64,000 bases of DNA from Halobacillus massiliensis (GTDB lineage: Bacteria > Bacillota > Bacilli > Bacillales > Halobacillaceae). The notes below the pieces were generated by a model. It had not been told where the DNA came from and searched no databases. It was given only the letters and a program-made list of their open reading frames with translations. Shown here piece by piece: positions 26,231-35,545 of this stretch. The translations under genes and the position numbers were made by a program. Positions within the stretch are counted from its first letter, which is position 1, and each line of letters starts with the position of its first letter. Location: positions 4,085,059 to 4,149,058 of the forward strand of contig NZ_LT800499.1 in assembly GCF_900166625.1 (NCBI RefSeq), given 5' to 3'.

Positions 26231-26277
26231 ACCATATTGTTTTGTATAATCCTACTCAATTTAAGAACATATGTTCC
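26231..26277 (-). promoter_or_regulatory. Toxin promoter with LexA-like (SOS) box
   Basis: On the minus strand TTGAGT (26254-26259) and TATGGT (26231-26236) are separated by 17 bases. Five bases upstream of the -35 lies AGAACATATGTTCC (26264-26277), whose core GAAC-N4-GTTC is the Bacillus LexA/DinR box core. Repression by LexA, relieved by DNA damage, is an inference. Confidence 0.5.
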
Positions 26278-26401
26278 CATATGCGTTATTTATTTTCCCT
26301 AAATAGTCGGGCTTTTTCTCAAAGATAGTTTAATGACAGCCACATGGTGAAATATATATTTCATAAATGAAATAATCATTCCTTTTGGGGGGGTTGTATT
26401 C

Positions 26402-27653
26402 ATGTATCGTCAAAAAACAAGAAAATCTGCCAAGCTATATGATGTAGATCATAATGAATATATTGATTACTTGCTGTGCTATGGTTCTTTAATTACCGGC
26501 CATGGCCACCCGGACATCCTGGAAGCTGTGCAAAACCAGCTCCACGAAGCAGGTACTACCATTTTCGGTACACCTCATAAGCTGGAAATTGACATGGCAC
26601 GTAAACTGATTGATCTATATCCCGGGATTGAGATGGTAAGGTATACAAACTCGGGTCTGGAAGCCACCTTGCTGGCGATTCGAACAGCAAATGCCTATAC
26701 GGGGAAAAATAAAATCGCCAAGTTTGAAGGGCACTATCACGGCGGGTATGATCAAGTCCTAGTAAGCGTGAACCCGCCGCTTGAACGAGCTGGGCGCCCG
26801 GAGGCCCCGACACCCGTAAATGAATCAAAGGGAATGCCCGATGAGATTAAAGAAAACACGGTTATCCTTCCCTTCAATGATCTATCAGCCACAAAGTCTC
26901 TGCTTCGAAAACATGCAGCCGAACTCTCAGCTGTTGTTATGGAACCAGTACAGGGAGGGTTTATTCCTGCTGAGCAAGACTTTATGGATGGACTTAGAAA
27001 AATCACTGAAGAACTTGGAATTGTTCTGATTTTTGATGAAGTAAAAAGCGGGATTTAGACTGGGACTTGGGGGAGCTCAAGAAGTTTATAGCATTAAACC
27101 CGATCTCACAGCTTTAGGAAAAGTCCTCGGAGGCGGTTTCCCCGTTGGAGCTGTTGGAGGAAAAGAGGAAATCATGATGGTCAGCGCCCCAGCCCAGGGA
27201 AGGGACATTTTAACTGCTGGCAAGTCAGAGAACTCTAAACAGGACGCTCTGTTTCACAGCGGAACTTATAATGGACATCCTACTATACTTGCTGCTGGCC
27301 TTGCAGCGATTAAACTTCTCGAAAAAGAAGAAACTATGAAAGATTTATTTCATCAAACAGAAAACCTTCGCGAAGAGCTTGAAAAATTATACGAAAGTTT
27401 CGATGTTCCTATGAAAACGCTCGGAATGGGAAGTATCTTTAATATTGTTTTAACCCGCCAGCCTATTAAAAACTATCGAGATATGCAAAAATCGGATGGC
27501 AGCCTGCGGAAAAAAATTGACTATGAACTGCTGAATCAAGGAATTTATATTAAGCCGATGAATCGCTATTCTATGTCTATTATGCACAGTGACGAAGATT
27601 TAGAGAAAACCGTTGCCGCTCATAGGGAAGCATTAAAAAAGACCGTCAGTTAA
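26402..27653 (+). pseudogene. Class III PLP aminotransferase (glutamate-1-semialdehyde aminomutase-like), frameshifted
   Basis: Two reading frames together make one HemL-type protein. The first (26402-27058) has LYDVDHNEYIDYLL, YTNSGLEATLLA, the FEGHYHGGYDQV stretch and LIFDEVKSGI. The second frame continues RLGLGGAQEVYSIKPDLTA, then LGKVLGGGFPVGA with the PLP lysine. One T too many in ATTTAGA near 27054 causes the break. The N-terminus is also about 30 residues shorter than the family, with no start codon in frame upstream. The substrate is unknown; relatives act on 1-semialdehydes and beta-amino acids. The RpiR gene follows directly. Confidence 0.75.
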
Positions 27654-27664
27654 GGAGCTATGAC

Positions 27665-28513
27665 ATGAAAGATATTTATCAATCGATTGCCGAAAAAAGA
27701 TCAGCGATGAGCAAGTCCCACTTAAAGGTCGCAAATTATATTTTAGAAAACCGTTCAACCTCCCCCTTTTTCACGGTAGGAAAAATGGCTGAGCAAAGTG
27801 GTGTCAGTGATGCGACGGTCTTTCGATTCGCCACAGCTCTCGGCCTCTCCGGCTATAATGAACTCCAGCAGCATATGCAGAACTCCATGCAAAACCAATT
27901 AACCGCACAGGAAAGAATGAAAATGTCCAATGAAATTTATCATATGGAAGACCGTAAAGGAGTTTATGAGATCTTTCAGGATGATATTGCTAACATTCAA
28001 TCCTCTTTTGAAAAACTGGATATGGCCTCATTTGAAAAATCTGTGCAAATGATACTGGAAGCCAGAAAAATTTACATTGTAGCCAATCGAAGCGCCCGGT
28101 CTCTCGCCATATTTTTTCACTATTATCTTCATCTTATTTTGGAAGATGTAGAATTAATAAGCACAACAGATGAAGCCGCTGAAAAATTTTTAAACACGAC
28201 AGCTCAAGATGTAGTGATCGGCTTAAGTTTTTCCCGTTATTCGAAAAAAACAATTGATATATTTTCACTGGCAAAGGAAAAGAATATCCAGACGATAGCG
28301 ATTACAGATAATTCCTTTTCTCCATTACTGCCTTATGCCGATACGGGGCTGACGGTTTCTACACAGATGCCGTCGTTTATCGATTCATTTACAGCTCCCC
28401 TGAGTTTAATTAATGCTTTGATTAATTATGTGGGCCGGGCGAAGAAGGATGAGTTAACTGAGAGGCTGGAACAGCTGGAGGAAACATGGGAGAAGTTTGA
28501 TACTTTTTATTAG
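27665..28513 (+). CDS. MurR/RpiR-family transcriptional regulator
   Basis: A 282-residue regulator with an N-terminal HTH (about 1-77: FTVGKMAEQSGVSDATVFRF is the recognition part) and a C-terminal SIS sugar-phosphate-binding domain (about 120-260, with GLSFSRYSKKTIDI). RpiR proteins sense phosphosugars. It lies 11 bases behind the broken aminotransferase, which it may control. TAAGGAG is upstream of ATG 27665. Confidence 0.85.
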   Translation: MKDIYQSIAEKRSAMSKSHLKVANYILENRSTSPFFTVGKMAEQSGVSDATVFRFATALGLSGYNELQQHMQNSMQNQLTAQERMKMSNEIYHMEDRKGVYEIFQDDIANIQSSFEKLDMASFEKSVQMILEARKIYIVANRSARSLAIFFHYYLHLILEDVELISTTDEAAEKFLNTTAQDVVIGLSFSRYSKKTIDIFSLAKEKNIQTIAITDNSFSPLLPYADTGLTVSTQMPSFIDSFTAPLSLINALINYVGRAKKDELTERLEQLEETWEKFDTFY

Positions 28514-28554
28514 AAGAGAGATTCTTACCTTAACCTCATGTTAGCAAGAGAAAT

Positions 28555-29128
28555 GAAGCTTGGAAAGGACGCTCGTTACACTCACGGTTCTCACCATGGC
28601 ACTATCTACTTGTAGAAGTCTTGTCATTTTCCTTGATCTCATTTTAAAAGAAAAAGGCGGTTCCGTTTATCATGTGTGGAGAAACGCGGCTGGGAAATCG
28701 CTCGCTTTCCGCGGGGAGCCGGTGAGATCCCGGAGGGCCAAAGCCCGAGGAAGCTCAGCGTTCACCCATGGAAAGCGAGTTGTTTCCCCAGGCCCGATCC
28801 TCTTTACCACGGTAAACGGAACAAGGCAATTTCCTTCAAATTTCTTTTGGATTTATCCTCACTATTCCAATATTTCTTTACTTCAATAAACATAAAGGGA
28901 CAGGGGAAGCTCAGCGTTCGCCCATGGAAAGAGAGTCTTTCCCCAGGCCCGGTTCTCCATATTCAGGCAAACGGAACAGGATGCACCTTTTGAGAATAAA
29001 AGAAGCCTTATAGGAGCACAGAACAAGGGTGAGATCCCGGAAAGCTAAAAGCCCAAGGAAGCTCACCGCACCCCATAGAATGAGAGTTTTTCCCCGTTCC
29101 GGTTCTCTGTAATCTGGCAGACTGAACC
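28555..29128 (+). repeat. Composite hairpin repeat block R3, degenerate and rearranged
   Basis: From 28660, TTCCGTTTATC leads into a chimera: the left half of module A (GCTGGGAAATCGCTCGC, CGCGGGGAGCCGGTGAG) joined directly to the right half of module B (GATCCCGGAGGGCC, CCCATGGAAAGCGAG, CCCAGGCCCG), closing with GTAAACGGAAC at about 28820. Two further partial, decayed module-B copies follow to 29128. The 100 bases before 28660 hold a decayed remnant. It lies between convergent rpiR and galM. Confidence 0.75.
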
Positions 29129-29187
29129 TGCTTTTCTTATCGCAAAAATTCCTTAAGAGAGAAATACAGAATTGCATGTGTTAAAAG

Positions 29188-30255
29188 TTAAACCGTATCA
29201 AATTTAAAGGCTGTCTTCTTCTTATAAAGCTCGCCTGCTTTTAACAGGACAGAAGGAAAACCGTCGTGGTGCAGAGAGGCAGGAGATGCTTGTGTTTCAA
29301 AGCAGACACCCAGGTGATTTTGTGACGTTCCTTCGGTCAATTCTAAGTTATCGCTTAACTGATTGCTTGTATACATAACAACGCCGGGCTGGTCTGTATT
29401 AATTGTAAGCCGGCGTCCACTTCCTTCATCAGCTGCAACGATAGCTTCCTTCCCATCATTCTGAAATATAAAGTAGTGGTCATATCCTCCACCGGCCATA
29501 AGGTTTTGAGAGCTTTTAGAGCTGAACCCTTCCTTCAGCCTCCGGCCCTTTCGAAAATCAAATACTGAATTTTCTACATCTAATATTTTTCCTGTGGGAA
29601 TTAACTGCTGATCTAATTCAACAAATTGACGGCTTCTCATCGTAACAGAGTGATCGCCTACTGGACGCTTTAACCCCCCGCTTAAATTAAAATAAGAATG
29701 ATTAGTTATAGTTAGAGGGGTCGTTTCATCACTCTTCGCTTCATACTCTTTAATAAATTGATTTTCATTTGTCAGTGAATACGAAACCTTTACTGATAAA
29801 TTCCCCGGATAACCATCCTGCTCCGAGTCAAACGTCTGGCTGAGCACTAGTCCAACACGGTCTGAATCTTGAAAGGGGTCTACCTTCCACAATTTCTGAT
29901 GAAATCCGTTCCTTCCACCATGAAGGTGATTTTCACCGTCGTTTGCTTCAAGCTGATAAATTTTTCCATCCAGGCTAAAAGAAGCATTATCAATTCGCCC
30001 TGCCACTCTACCGACGAGGGCGCCAAAATAGTTAGAATCTGAACTGTAATCACTTAAGTTTCTATAACCAAGTACTACATTTTCGAGGTTCCCTTCCCGG
30101 TCAGGAACGAGAAGACGAGTAATTATCCCTCCATAATTTAAGACGGAAACCTCCATTCCCTGGTCATTTTTCAAGTGGTACTGTTTCCATTCACCTTCAT
30201 AATTCGCAACTTCGACGCCAGTCTGCTGATTAGTAAACCCCTCGGATATTTTCAT
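29188..30255 (-). CDS. galM: Aldose 1-epimerase (galactose mutarotase)
   Basis: A 355-residue mutarotase that interconverts alpha and beta anomers of aldoses. Catalytic-type motifs are NHSYFNLSGG (the general acid His), ENHLHGGRNGFHQKLW (the first conserved His) and the late Glu region LGVCFETQASP. ATG 30255 is taken because GAGGGTG precedes it; this start lies inside the last 26 bases of the AKR gene. It is the last gene of the xylA-xylB-AKR-galM run, where it could act on xylose anomers. Confidence 0.9.
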   Translation of the reverse strand: MKISEGFTNQQTGVEVANYEGEWKQYHLKNDQGMEVSVLNYGGIITRLLVPDREGNLENVVLGYRNLSDYSSDSNYFGALVGRVAGRIDNASFSLDGKIYQLEANDGENHLHGGRNGFHQKLWKVDPFQDSDRVGLVLSQTFDSEQDGYPGNLSVKVSYSLTNENQFIKEYEAKSDETTPLTITNHSYFNLSGGLKRPVGDHSVTMRSRQFVELDQQLIPTGKILDVENSVFDFRKGRRLKEGFSSKSSQNLMAGGGYDHYFIFQNDGKEAIVAADEGSGRRLTINTDQPGVVMYTSNQLSDNLELTEGTSQNHLGVCFETQASPASLHHDGFPSVLLKAGELYKKKTAFKFDTV

Positions 30256-31213
30256 GTACTTCACCCTCATAAAAATTTCTTAATTTTTCTAACTCACTGT
30301 CTGTAAATTCAGGAACATGTAACGCTTCTAAGTTATCTTTCACCTGATTGATATTCTTGAAACCAGGAATAACACTAGTCACTGCCTGCTGCTGCAGAAT
30401 CCATTTTAAAGCAGCCCGTGTCATATTTTCTCGGTTATCCGAAATCCACTCTAATTTACGGCTTAGCTCTACACCTTTTTCAAATTCAAGCCCGCCGAAC
30501 GTCTCTCCTACATTAAAGGCTTCTCCGTTGCGATTAAAATGGCGGTGATCGTCTTCTTCAAACTGATGGGTTTTGTTAAACTTACCAGTCAGCAGGCCGC
30601 TTGCCAGCGGGACGCGTGCCAGGATTCCGGCTTGTTTTTCAATTGCTCTTGGAAACAGCTGTTCGAGAGGCTTCTGACGGAAAATATTAAAAATAACCTG
30701 CAGGGCACTGGCCTCAGTATTTTCCAGCACATATAATCCTTCTTCAACGGTCTCCACACTTACGCCATAATGTTTAATTTTCCCTTCAGTTTTCAATTCC
30801 TCGAGCACCTCAAATACAGATCCTTCTTTCATAATTTCAAGAGGCGGACAATGAATCTGATATAAATCAATTTGTTCCCTGTTTAATCGTTTAAGACTGT
30901 TCTCTACATAGCTTGTTACCGTTTGCTTTGAATAGTTTTCTGGGTCGTTAATATCTCCCTGTCGACAGAATTTAGTCGCAATGTAGATGTCATTTTCTTT
31001 GCCTTTCGTCGCCTCTGCAAGGAGTTCCTCACTATGTCCCATTCCATAAACATCCGCTGTATCAAAGAAATTCACACCTTGGTCCATCGCATAACGCAAA
31101 GCTTCGAGAGCCTGCTCATCTTTTGTTTTTCCCCAGCTCCCGCCGATCGCCCATGTACCAAAGCTGAGTTCACTTATTTCCATATTCGTTTTACCCAATT
31201 GATTATATTTCAA
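30230..31213 (-). CDS. Aldo/keto reductase
   Basis: A 327-residue NADPH-dependent reductase of the AKR fold. The catalytic tetrad is visible as Asp and Tyr in FDTADVYGMGHSEELL, Lys in IATKF and His in LYQIHCPP. It probably reduces an aldose or aldehyde. It lies between xylB and galM on the same strand. The start is TTG 31213 with GGTGGAG upstream. A weak terminator separates it from xylB. Confidence 0.85.
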   Translation of the reverse strand: MKYNQLGKTNMEISELSFGTWAIGGSWGKTKDEQALEALRYAMDQGVNFFDTADVYGMGHSEELLAEATKGKENDIYIATKFCRQGDINDPENYSKQTVTSYVENSLKRLNREQIDLYQIHCPPLEIMKEGSVFEVLEELKTEGKIKHYGVSVETVEEGLYVLENTEASALQVIFNIFRQKPLEQLFPRAIEKQAGILARVPLASGLLTGKFNKTHQFEEDDHRHFNRNGEAFNVGETFGGLEFEKGVELSRKLEWISDNRENMTRAALKWILQQQAVTSVIPGFKNINQVKDNLEALHVPEFTDSELEKLRNFYEGEVHENIRGVY

Positions 31214-31241
31214 TTTTTCTCCACCTTTCTAATGTAGAAAG

Positions 31242-31272
31242 AAGGCTGCCTGTTAGAAGGTCAGCCTTTTTC
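31242..31272. terminator. Hairpin between xylB and the AKR gene
   Basis: AAGGCTG-CCT and AGG-TCAGCCTT arms with T-rich flanks on both strands. It may reduce, rather than stop, read-through from xylB. Confidence 0.55.
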
Positions 31273-31281
31273 TTTAAAATT

Positions 31282-32766
31282 TTAACGATATGCTGAGAGT
31301 TGCCGGTTTAGAGATTTGGTTTGATGGTAAATTTCCTGGTAAATACTGAATAACTCGCGATATTTCTTCACATTATCTTCAATGGGTTTAACTGTTTCCC
31401 CTATTTTAAGGAACTGATCTGCACAATCCTCTAATGAATGGAACCATCCGCTTCCATAGGCAGCCAGCATAGCAGCGCCCATTCCAGGTCCCTGCTCACT
31501 TGAGAGCTTAACAACTTCCACTCCGAAAACATCTGCCTGCATCTGCAGCCAATCCTTGTTTTTCGTGCCGCCGCCCGTTGAAACAATCGTATCGATAGAT
31601 TTTCCGCTTTCCCTTAAAATATTGATAGATTCATAGAGAGAAAATGTGATTCCTTCCATAACCGCTCTTACAAAATGTTTTCGTTCATGTGAACTGTCCA
31701 TACCAATAAAACTTGCACGTATAGCTGCATCTGCATAAGGTGTGCGTTCTCCAACGATATAAGGTGTAAACAGCAAGCCGTTGGAACCGGCAGGAACAGA
31801 AGCAATATCATGTACGAGCTCATCAAACGACTCATTTTCCGCAAAAACTTCTTTAAACCAATTTAAGCTGTATCCTGCAGCAAGCGTAACTCCCATCGCA
31901 TAAAAGGCGTCTGGGGCGGCATGGTTGAAATAGTGGACTTTCCCATTAAAGTCTTTATCGCTGTCCTGTTCATAAGCGAGCACTACACCTGAGGTACCAA
32001 TGCTGCACAATGTTTTTCCTTCTTCTAATATACCCGATCCGATCGCTCCGCAAGCATTATCAGCTCCGCCGGCAAAAACACCGGGCGCCTGCGAAAGTCC
32101 GAACGTTTCAGCCTCAATCAGGCTTCCCACCTTTTCATAGGAAGGAACGAGAGGCGGGCAGATCGACACGGGGAGATGAAAGGCTTCGCAAATTTCTTTG
32201 CTCCACTCTTTTTTACCAACATCGAGCAGTAAAGTCCCAGCCGCATCTGAATAGTCCATATGAAGCTCTCCGGTCAGCCTGTAACGCAAATAATCTTTAG
32301 GCAGGAGAAAGGTCTTTGCTTGTTTTAAAATTTCAGGCTCATTTTCCTGAACCCAAAGCAGCTTCGGCAGCGTAAAGCCCTCCAATGCTGGGTTTTTTGT
32401 AATTTCAAGCAGCTTATCTTCACCTAGCGTTTCATAAATACGACGGCATTGACTGGTAGTTCTCGTATCATTCCAAAGGATTGCTGGCCTTAAGACATCA
32501 TTGCTTTCGTCAAGAAGGACTAGTCCATGCATCTGTCCGGAAAAGCTGATCCCTTCAATCGCTTCATCACGAAAGTCCCGCACTAACTCTTTCAATCCGT
32601 CAGCAGTCTGTGCTACCCACTCTTCTGGATTCTGTTCACTATATCCATTTCGTTCTTGAATGAGCGGATAGGATTTTGAAACTTCGTGTTTAATTTCTCC
32701 ATTCTGGTTAACAAGCAACAGCTTTACAGCACTCGTTCCAAGATCAATACCAATGACATATTTCAT
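31282..32766 (-). CDS. xylB: Xylulokinase
   Basis: A 494-residue FGGY sugar kinase that phosphorylates D-xylulose. Phosphate loop IGIDLGTSAVK opens the protein; SFSGQMHGLV is the substrate loop and IVSTGGGTKNKDWLQMQAD is the FGGY signature. ATG 32766 with GCAGGAGAG is preferred over an upstream ATG that overlaps xylA. It is directly behind xylA, as in B. subtilis. Confidence 0.95.
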   Translation of the reverse strand: MKYVIGIDLGTSAVKLLLVNQNGEIKHEVSKSYPLIQERNGYSEQNPEEWVAQTADGLKELVRDFRDEAIEGISFSGQMHGLVLLDESNDVLRPAILWNDTRTTSQCRRIYETLGEDKLLEITKNPALEGFTLPKLLWVQENEPEILKQAKTFLLPKDYLRYRLTGELHMDYSDAAGTLLLDVGKKEWSKEICEAFHLPVSICPPLVPSYEKVGSLIEAETFGLSQAPGVFAGGADNACGAIGSGILEEGKTLCSIGTSGVVLAYEQDSDKDFNGKVHYFNHAAPDAFYAMGVTLAAGYSLNWFKEVFAENESFDELVHDIASVPAGSNGLLFTPYIVGERTPYADAAIRASFIGMDSSHERKHFVRAVMEGITFSLYESINILRESGKSIDTIVSTGGGTKNKDWLQMQADVFGVEVVKLSSEQGPGMGAAMLAAYGSGWFHSLEDCADQFLKIGETVKPIEDNVKKYRELFSIYQEIYHQTKSLNRQLSAYR

Positions 32767-32770
32767 AGAG

Positions 32771-34096
32771 TTACTCTCCTGCATATGCTTTTAAAAGATA
32801 TTGGTTGATGTTTGCTTTAATAAGTTCCAGTCTTCCCGATTCGTGTTTGATTTCATCCAGCTGCAATGCATGCTGCTCCAGCTTTTGAAAATCGGATGTT
32901 CCATCTACAATTTCCTTGCCAATCCCTTCGTAAAAACTGCTGTAACGATCTTTTACGATACCTTCCAACACGTTATCATCCAACAGCTTCTGAGCGACAC
33001 GCAGTCCTACAGCAAAAGCGTCCATACCGGCAATATGCGCTAAGAAAAGATCTTCCGGTGTAAATGACCCACGGCGCACTTTCGCATCAAAGTTTAGGCC
33101 GCCGCGTCCTAAGCCGCCGTTTTTAATAATTTCATACATGGCTAATGTGGTAGCGTATAAATCTGTCGGGAATTCATCCGTATCCCAGCCTAAGAGCGGG
33201 TGACCCTGGTTAGCATCTACAGAACCGAGAAGGCCGTTGACTCGGGCATAATGAAGCTCATGTTCGAACGTATGACCAGCCAGCGTCGCGTGGTTAGCTT
33301 CAATATTAAACTTGAACTTGTCTGCTAAGTCATATTTCTGAAGGAAAGCATAGCCGGAAGCTACGTCAAAATCATACTGGTGAGAAGTAGGCTCTTTCGG
33401 CTTTGGTTCAATTAAGAATTGGGCATCGAAGCCAATTTCTTCCGCATAATTCACCGCCATATTGAAAAAGCGTCCTAAATTATCTAATTCAAGCTTCATA
33501 TCTGTATTTAGAAGAGTTTCATACCCTTCGCGGCCGCCCCAGAATACATAATTTTCAGCACCCAGTTCTTTTCCTACTTCCAGTCCTTTTTTCACTTTAG
33601 CCGCAGCAAAGGCGAAGACATCGGCATTGTTAGCGGAAGCGGCACCATGGACAAAGCGGGGATGTGTGAAGTTATTAACAGTATTCCAAAGGAGTTTCGT
33701 CTTGCTGTCTTTCATGTAATCTTTAATCATAGCCACAATACTATCCAGGTTCTGGTTGGATTCTCTTAAGCTGCTTCCCTCTGGAGCGATGTCAACATCG
33801 TGAAAGCAGAAGTATGGAACATTTAACTTTTCGAAAAATTCGAAGGCAGCTTCCACTCTCGCTTTAGCTAGATCCATACCGTCAAACTTATCCCAGGAGC
33901 GCTGTGCTGTTCCTACTCCAAATGGATCGGATAAGTCTTCTGTGAATGTATGCCAATAAGCCACACCAAACCTTAAATATTCCTCCATTGTTTTTCCACC
34001 GACTACTTCTTCTGGATTGTAAAACTTAAAAGAGTATGGATTAGTTGAATTAGAACCTTCATATTTAATTTTATCGATATTTTCAAAGTATGCCAT
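32771..34096 (-). CDS. xylA: Xylose isomerase
   Basis: A 441-residue class II xylose isomerase converting D-xylose to D-xylulose. The catalytic/metal motifs [32 protein letters not shown] and [13 protein letters not shown] are intact. ATG 34096 has AGAGGAGG upstream. Transcription is divergent from xylR, under an XylR operator that overlaps the promoter and a cre site in the leader. Confidence 0.95.
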   Translation of the reverse strand: MAYFENIDKIKYEGSNSTNPYSFKFYNPEEVVGGKTMEEYLRFGVAYWHTFTEDLSDPFGVGTAQRSWDKFDGMDLAKARVEAAFEFFEKLNVPYFCFHDVDIAPEGSSLRESNQNLDSIVAMIKDYMKDSKTKLLWNTVNNFTHPRFVHGAASANNADVFAFAAAKVKKGLEVGKELGAENYVFWGGREGYETLLNTDMKLELDNLGRFFNMAVNYAEEIGFDAQFLIEPKPKEPTSHQYDFDVASGYAFLQKYDLADKFKFNIEANHATLAGHTFEHELHYARVNGLLGSVDANQGHPLLGWDTDEFPTDLYATTLAMYEIIKNGGLGRGGLNFDAKVRRGSFTPEDLFLAHIAGMDAFAVGLRVAQKLLDDNVLEGIVKDRYSSFYEGIGKEIVDGTSDFQKLEQHALQLDEIKHESGRLELIKANINQYLLKAYAGE

Positions 34097-34215
34097 TTGG
34101 AATGTCCTCCTCTTAATTTTAAAGTGTTCTCTTTGTTTAATAAGTTTCAACTGGTAACCTGCTTTCCTCTACTGCTCCCTTCTTTAATTTTTAAAATTGA
34201 TTAAACCAGCCACTT

Positions 34216-34231
34216 ATGTAATCGCTTTCTA
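34216..34231 (-). promoter_or_regulatory. cre site in the xylA leader
   Basis: ATGTAATCGCTTTCTA fits WTGNNANCGNWWNCAW with one mismatch. It sits about 10-25 bases downstream of the predicted xylA start, where bound CcpA would block elongation. Confidence 0.6.
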
Positions 34232-34246
34232 AATATGTTAATTCAA

Positions 34247-34275
34247 ATAGTATCAAAGTAAACTTAGTTTGTCTA
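34247..34275 (-). promoter_or_regulatory. xylA promoter
   Basis: On the minus strand TAGACA (34270-34275) and TACTAT (34247-34252) are 17 bases apart. The -35 lies within the XylR operator. Confidence 0.6.
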
Positions 34276-34288
34276 GTGGATAAACTAA
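34264..34288. promoter_or_regulatory. XylR operator (xylO)
   Basis: TTAGTTT and AAACTAA arms separated by 11 bases, closely matching the Bacillus XylR operator (TTAGTTTG...CAAACTAA). It lies between xylA and xylR and can control both; a TATACT -10 for xylR lies at 34300-34305. Confidence 0.85.
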
Positions 34289-34332
34289 GTCAATTCTGTT
34301 ATACTTTTAAAAAACCGAAAGTGATGAAGTAG

Positions 34333-35523
34333 ATGATCAGTAATAGGACATGGAATCAATTTAAAATTAAAAATGGCAACAAAACACTAGTCTTAGACAC
34401 GATTCGCAACCACTCCCCCATTTCACGGGCTGATGTTGCGAAGAAAACCGGGTTAAATAAAGGGACGGTTTCTTCGCAAGTCAGTGAATTACTTGATGAG
34501 GAACTTATTTATGAGAAAGGACCAGGTAAATCAAGCGGCGGCCGACGGCCTGTGATGCTTCTCTTTAATCAGAAAGCAGGTTATTCAATTGGAATTGATA
34601 TTGGAGTAAATTACATTCTCGGATTGCTCACAGACCTAGAAGGCAACATAGTGGGCGAAACCTTTACAGGCTTTAAAAATCTCTCTTACCAATCGATTAC
34701 GAAAAAAATCTTCCACGTAGTCGATGAGTTAATGGCTGCGTGCCCTTTAAGTAAGTACCACATTGTCGGTATTGGCATTGGCGTACCGGGCGCTGTAAAT
34801 AAACACGGACAAGTTTTATATGCACCAAACCTTGGATGGCAAAATATCGATCTGAAACCATTGATGGAGAAAAGGTATGATTGTCCGGTTGTGATTGAAA
34901 ATGAAGCCAATGCTGGTGCTTATGGAGAAAAAAGGTTTGGCCCCAATGTAAATGAAAACGACCTCGTCTATGTCAGTGTAGGTGTCGGTATTGGAGTAGG
35001 ATTCATTTTAAATGGTGAATTGTATCGGGGAACAGGTGGATTCTCTGGGGAAATGGGCCACACTTCGATTGAAGTCAATGGACAGAAGTGCCGTTGTGGT
35101 AATAGAGGGTGCTGGGAATTATATGCATCTGAACAAGCTTTAATCAAAAAAGCGGATGAAAATGCAGATCCCGAGACCCTGGAAATAATGCTGAAGAAAG
35201 CAGAATCCGGAGATAAGGAAGCCATAGAAACCTTCCATAATATCGGTAAGTACTTAGGAGCCGGGGTTGCTAACATTATTAATTCGTTTAATCCTAAGCA
35301 AGTAATTATAGGAAATCGGCTGGCTGCTGCAAAAAGATGGCTGGAAAACCCAATGCTTGAGCAAACGAAAAATAGCGCCCTCTGGTTTCAGCAGGAGGAA
35401 TTAGAGATCAGCTTTTCCGCTCTAAACACTCATTCTGCTGCACTGGGAATGGCAGCTTTCAGCTTTGAAAACTTCTTAAAAACGAGCCTTCAGCAAGAAA
35501 CACCCTATATAGAACACCAATAA
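34333..35523 (+). CDS. xylR: Xylose operon repressor, ROK family
   Basis: A 396-residue ROK protein. The N-terminal winged helix ([20 protein letters not shown]) binds xylO. The sugar-binding ROK domain follows, with [22 protein letters not shown] and the zinc motif [15 protein letters not shown]. Xylose binding would release it from DNA. It is divergent from xylA and directly upstream of xynB (22 bases). Confidence 0.95.
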   Translation: MISNRTWNQFKIKNGNKTLVLDTIRNHSPISRADVAKKTGLNKGTVSSQVSELLDEELIYEKGPGKSSGGRRPVMLLFNQKAGYSIGIDIGVNYILGLLTDLEGNIVGETFTGFKNLSYQSITKKIFHVVDELMAACPLSKYHIVGIGIGVPGAVNKHGQVLYAPNLGWQNIDLKPLMEKRYDCPVVIENEANAGAYGEKRFGPNVNENDLVYVSVGVGIGVGFILNGELYRGTGGFSGEMGHTSIEVNGQKCRCGNRGCWELYASEQALIKKADENADPETLEIMLKKAESGDKEAIETFHNIGKYLGAGVANIINSFNPKQVIIGNRLAAAKRWLENPMLEQTKNSALWFQQEELEISFSALNTHSAALGMAAFSFENFLKTSLQQETPYIEHQ

Positions 35524-35545
35524 CTTATATAGAGGAGATGAAGAA

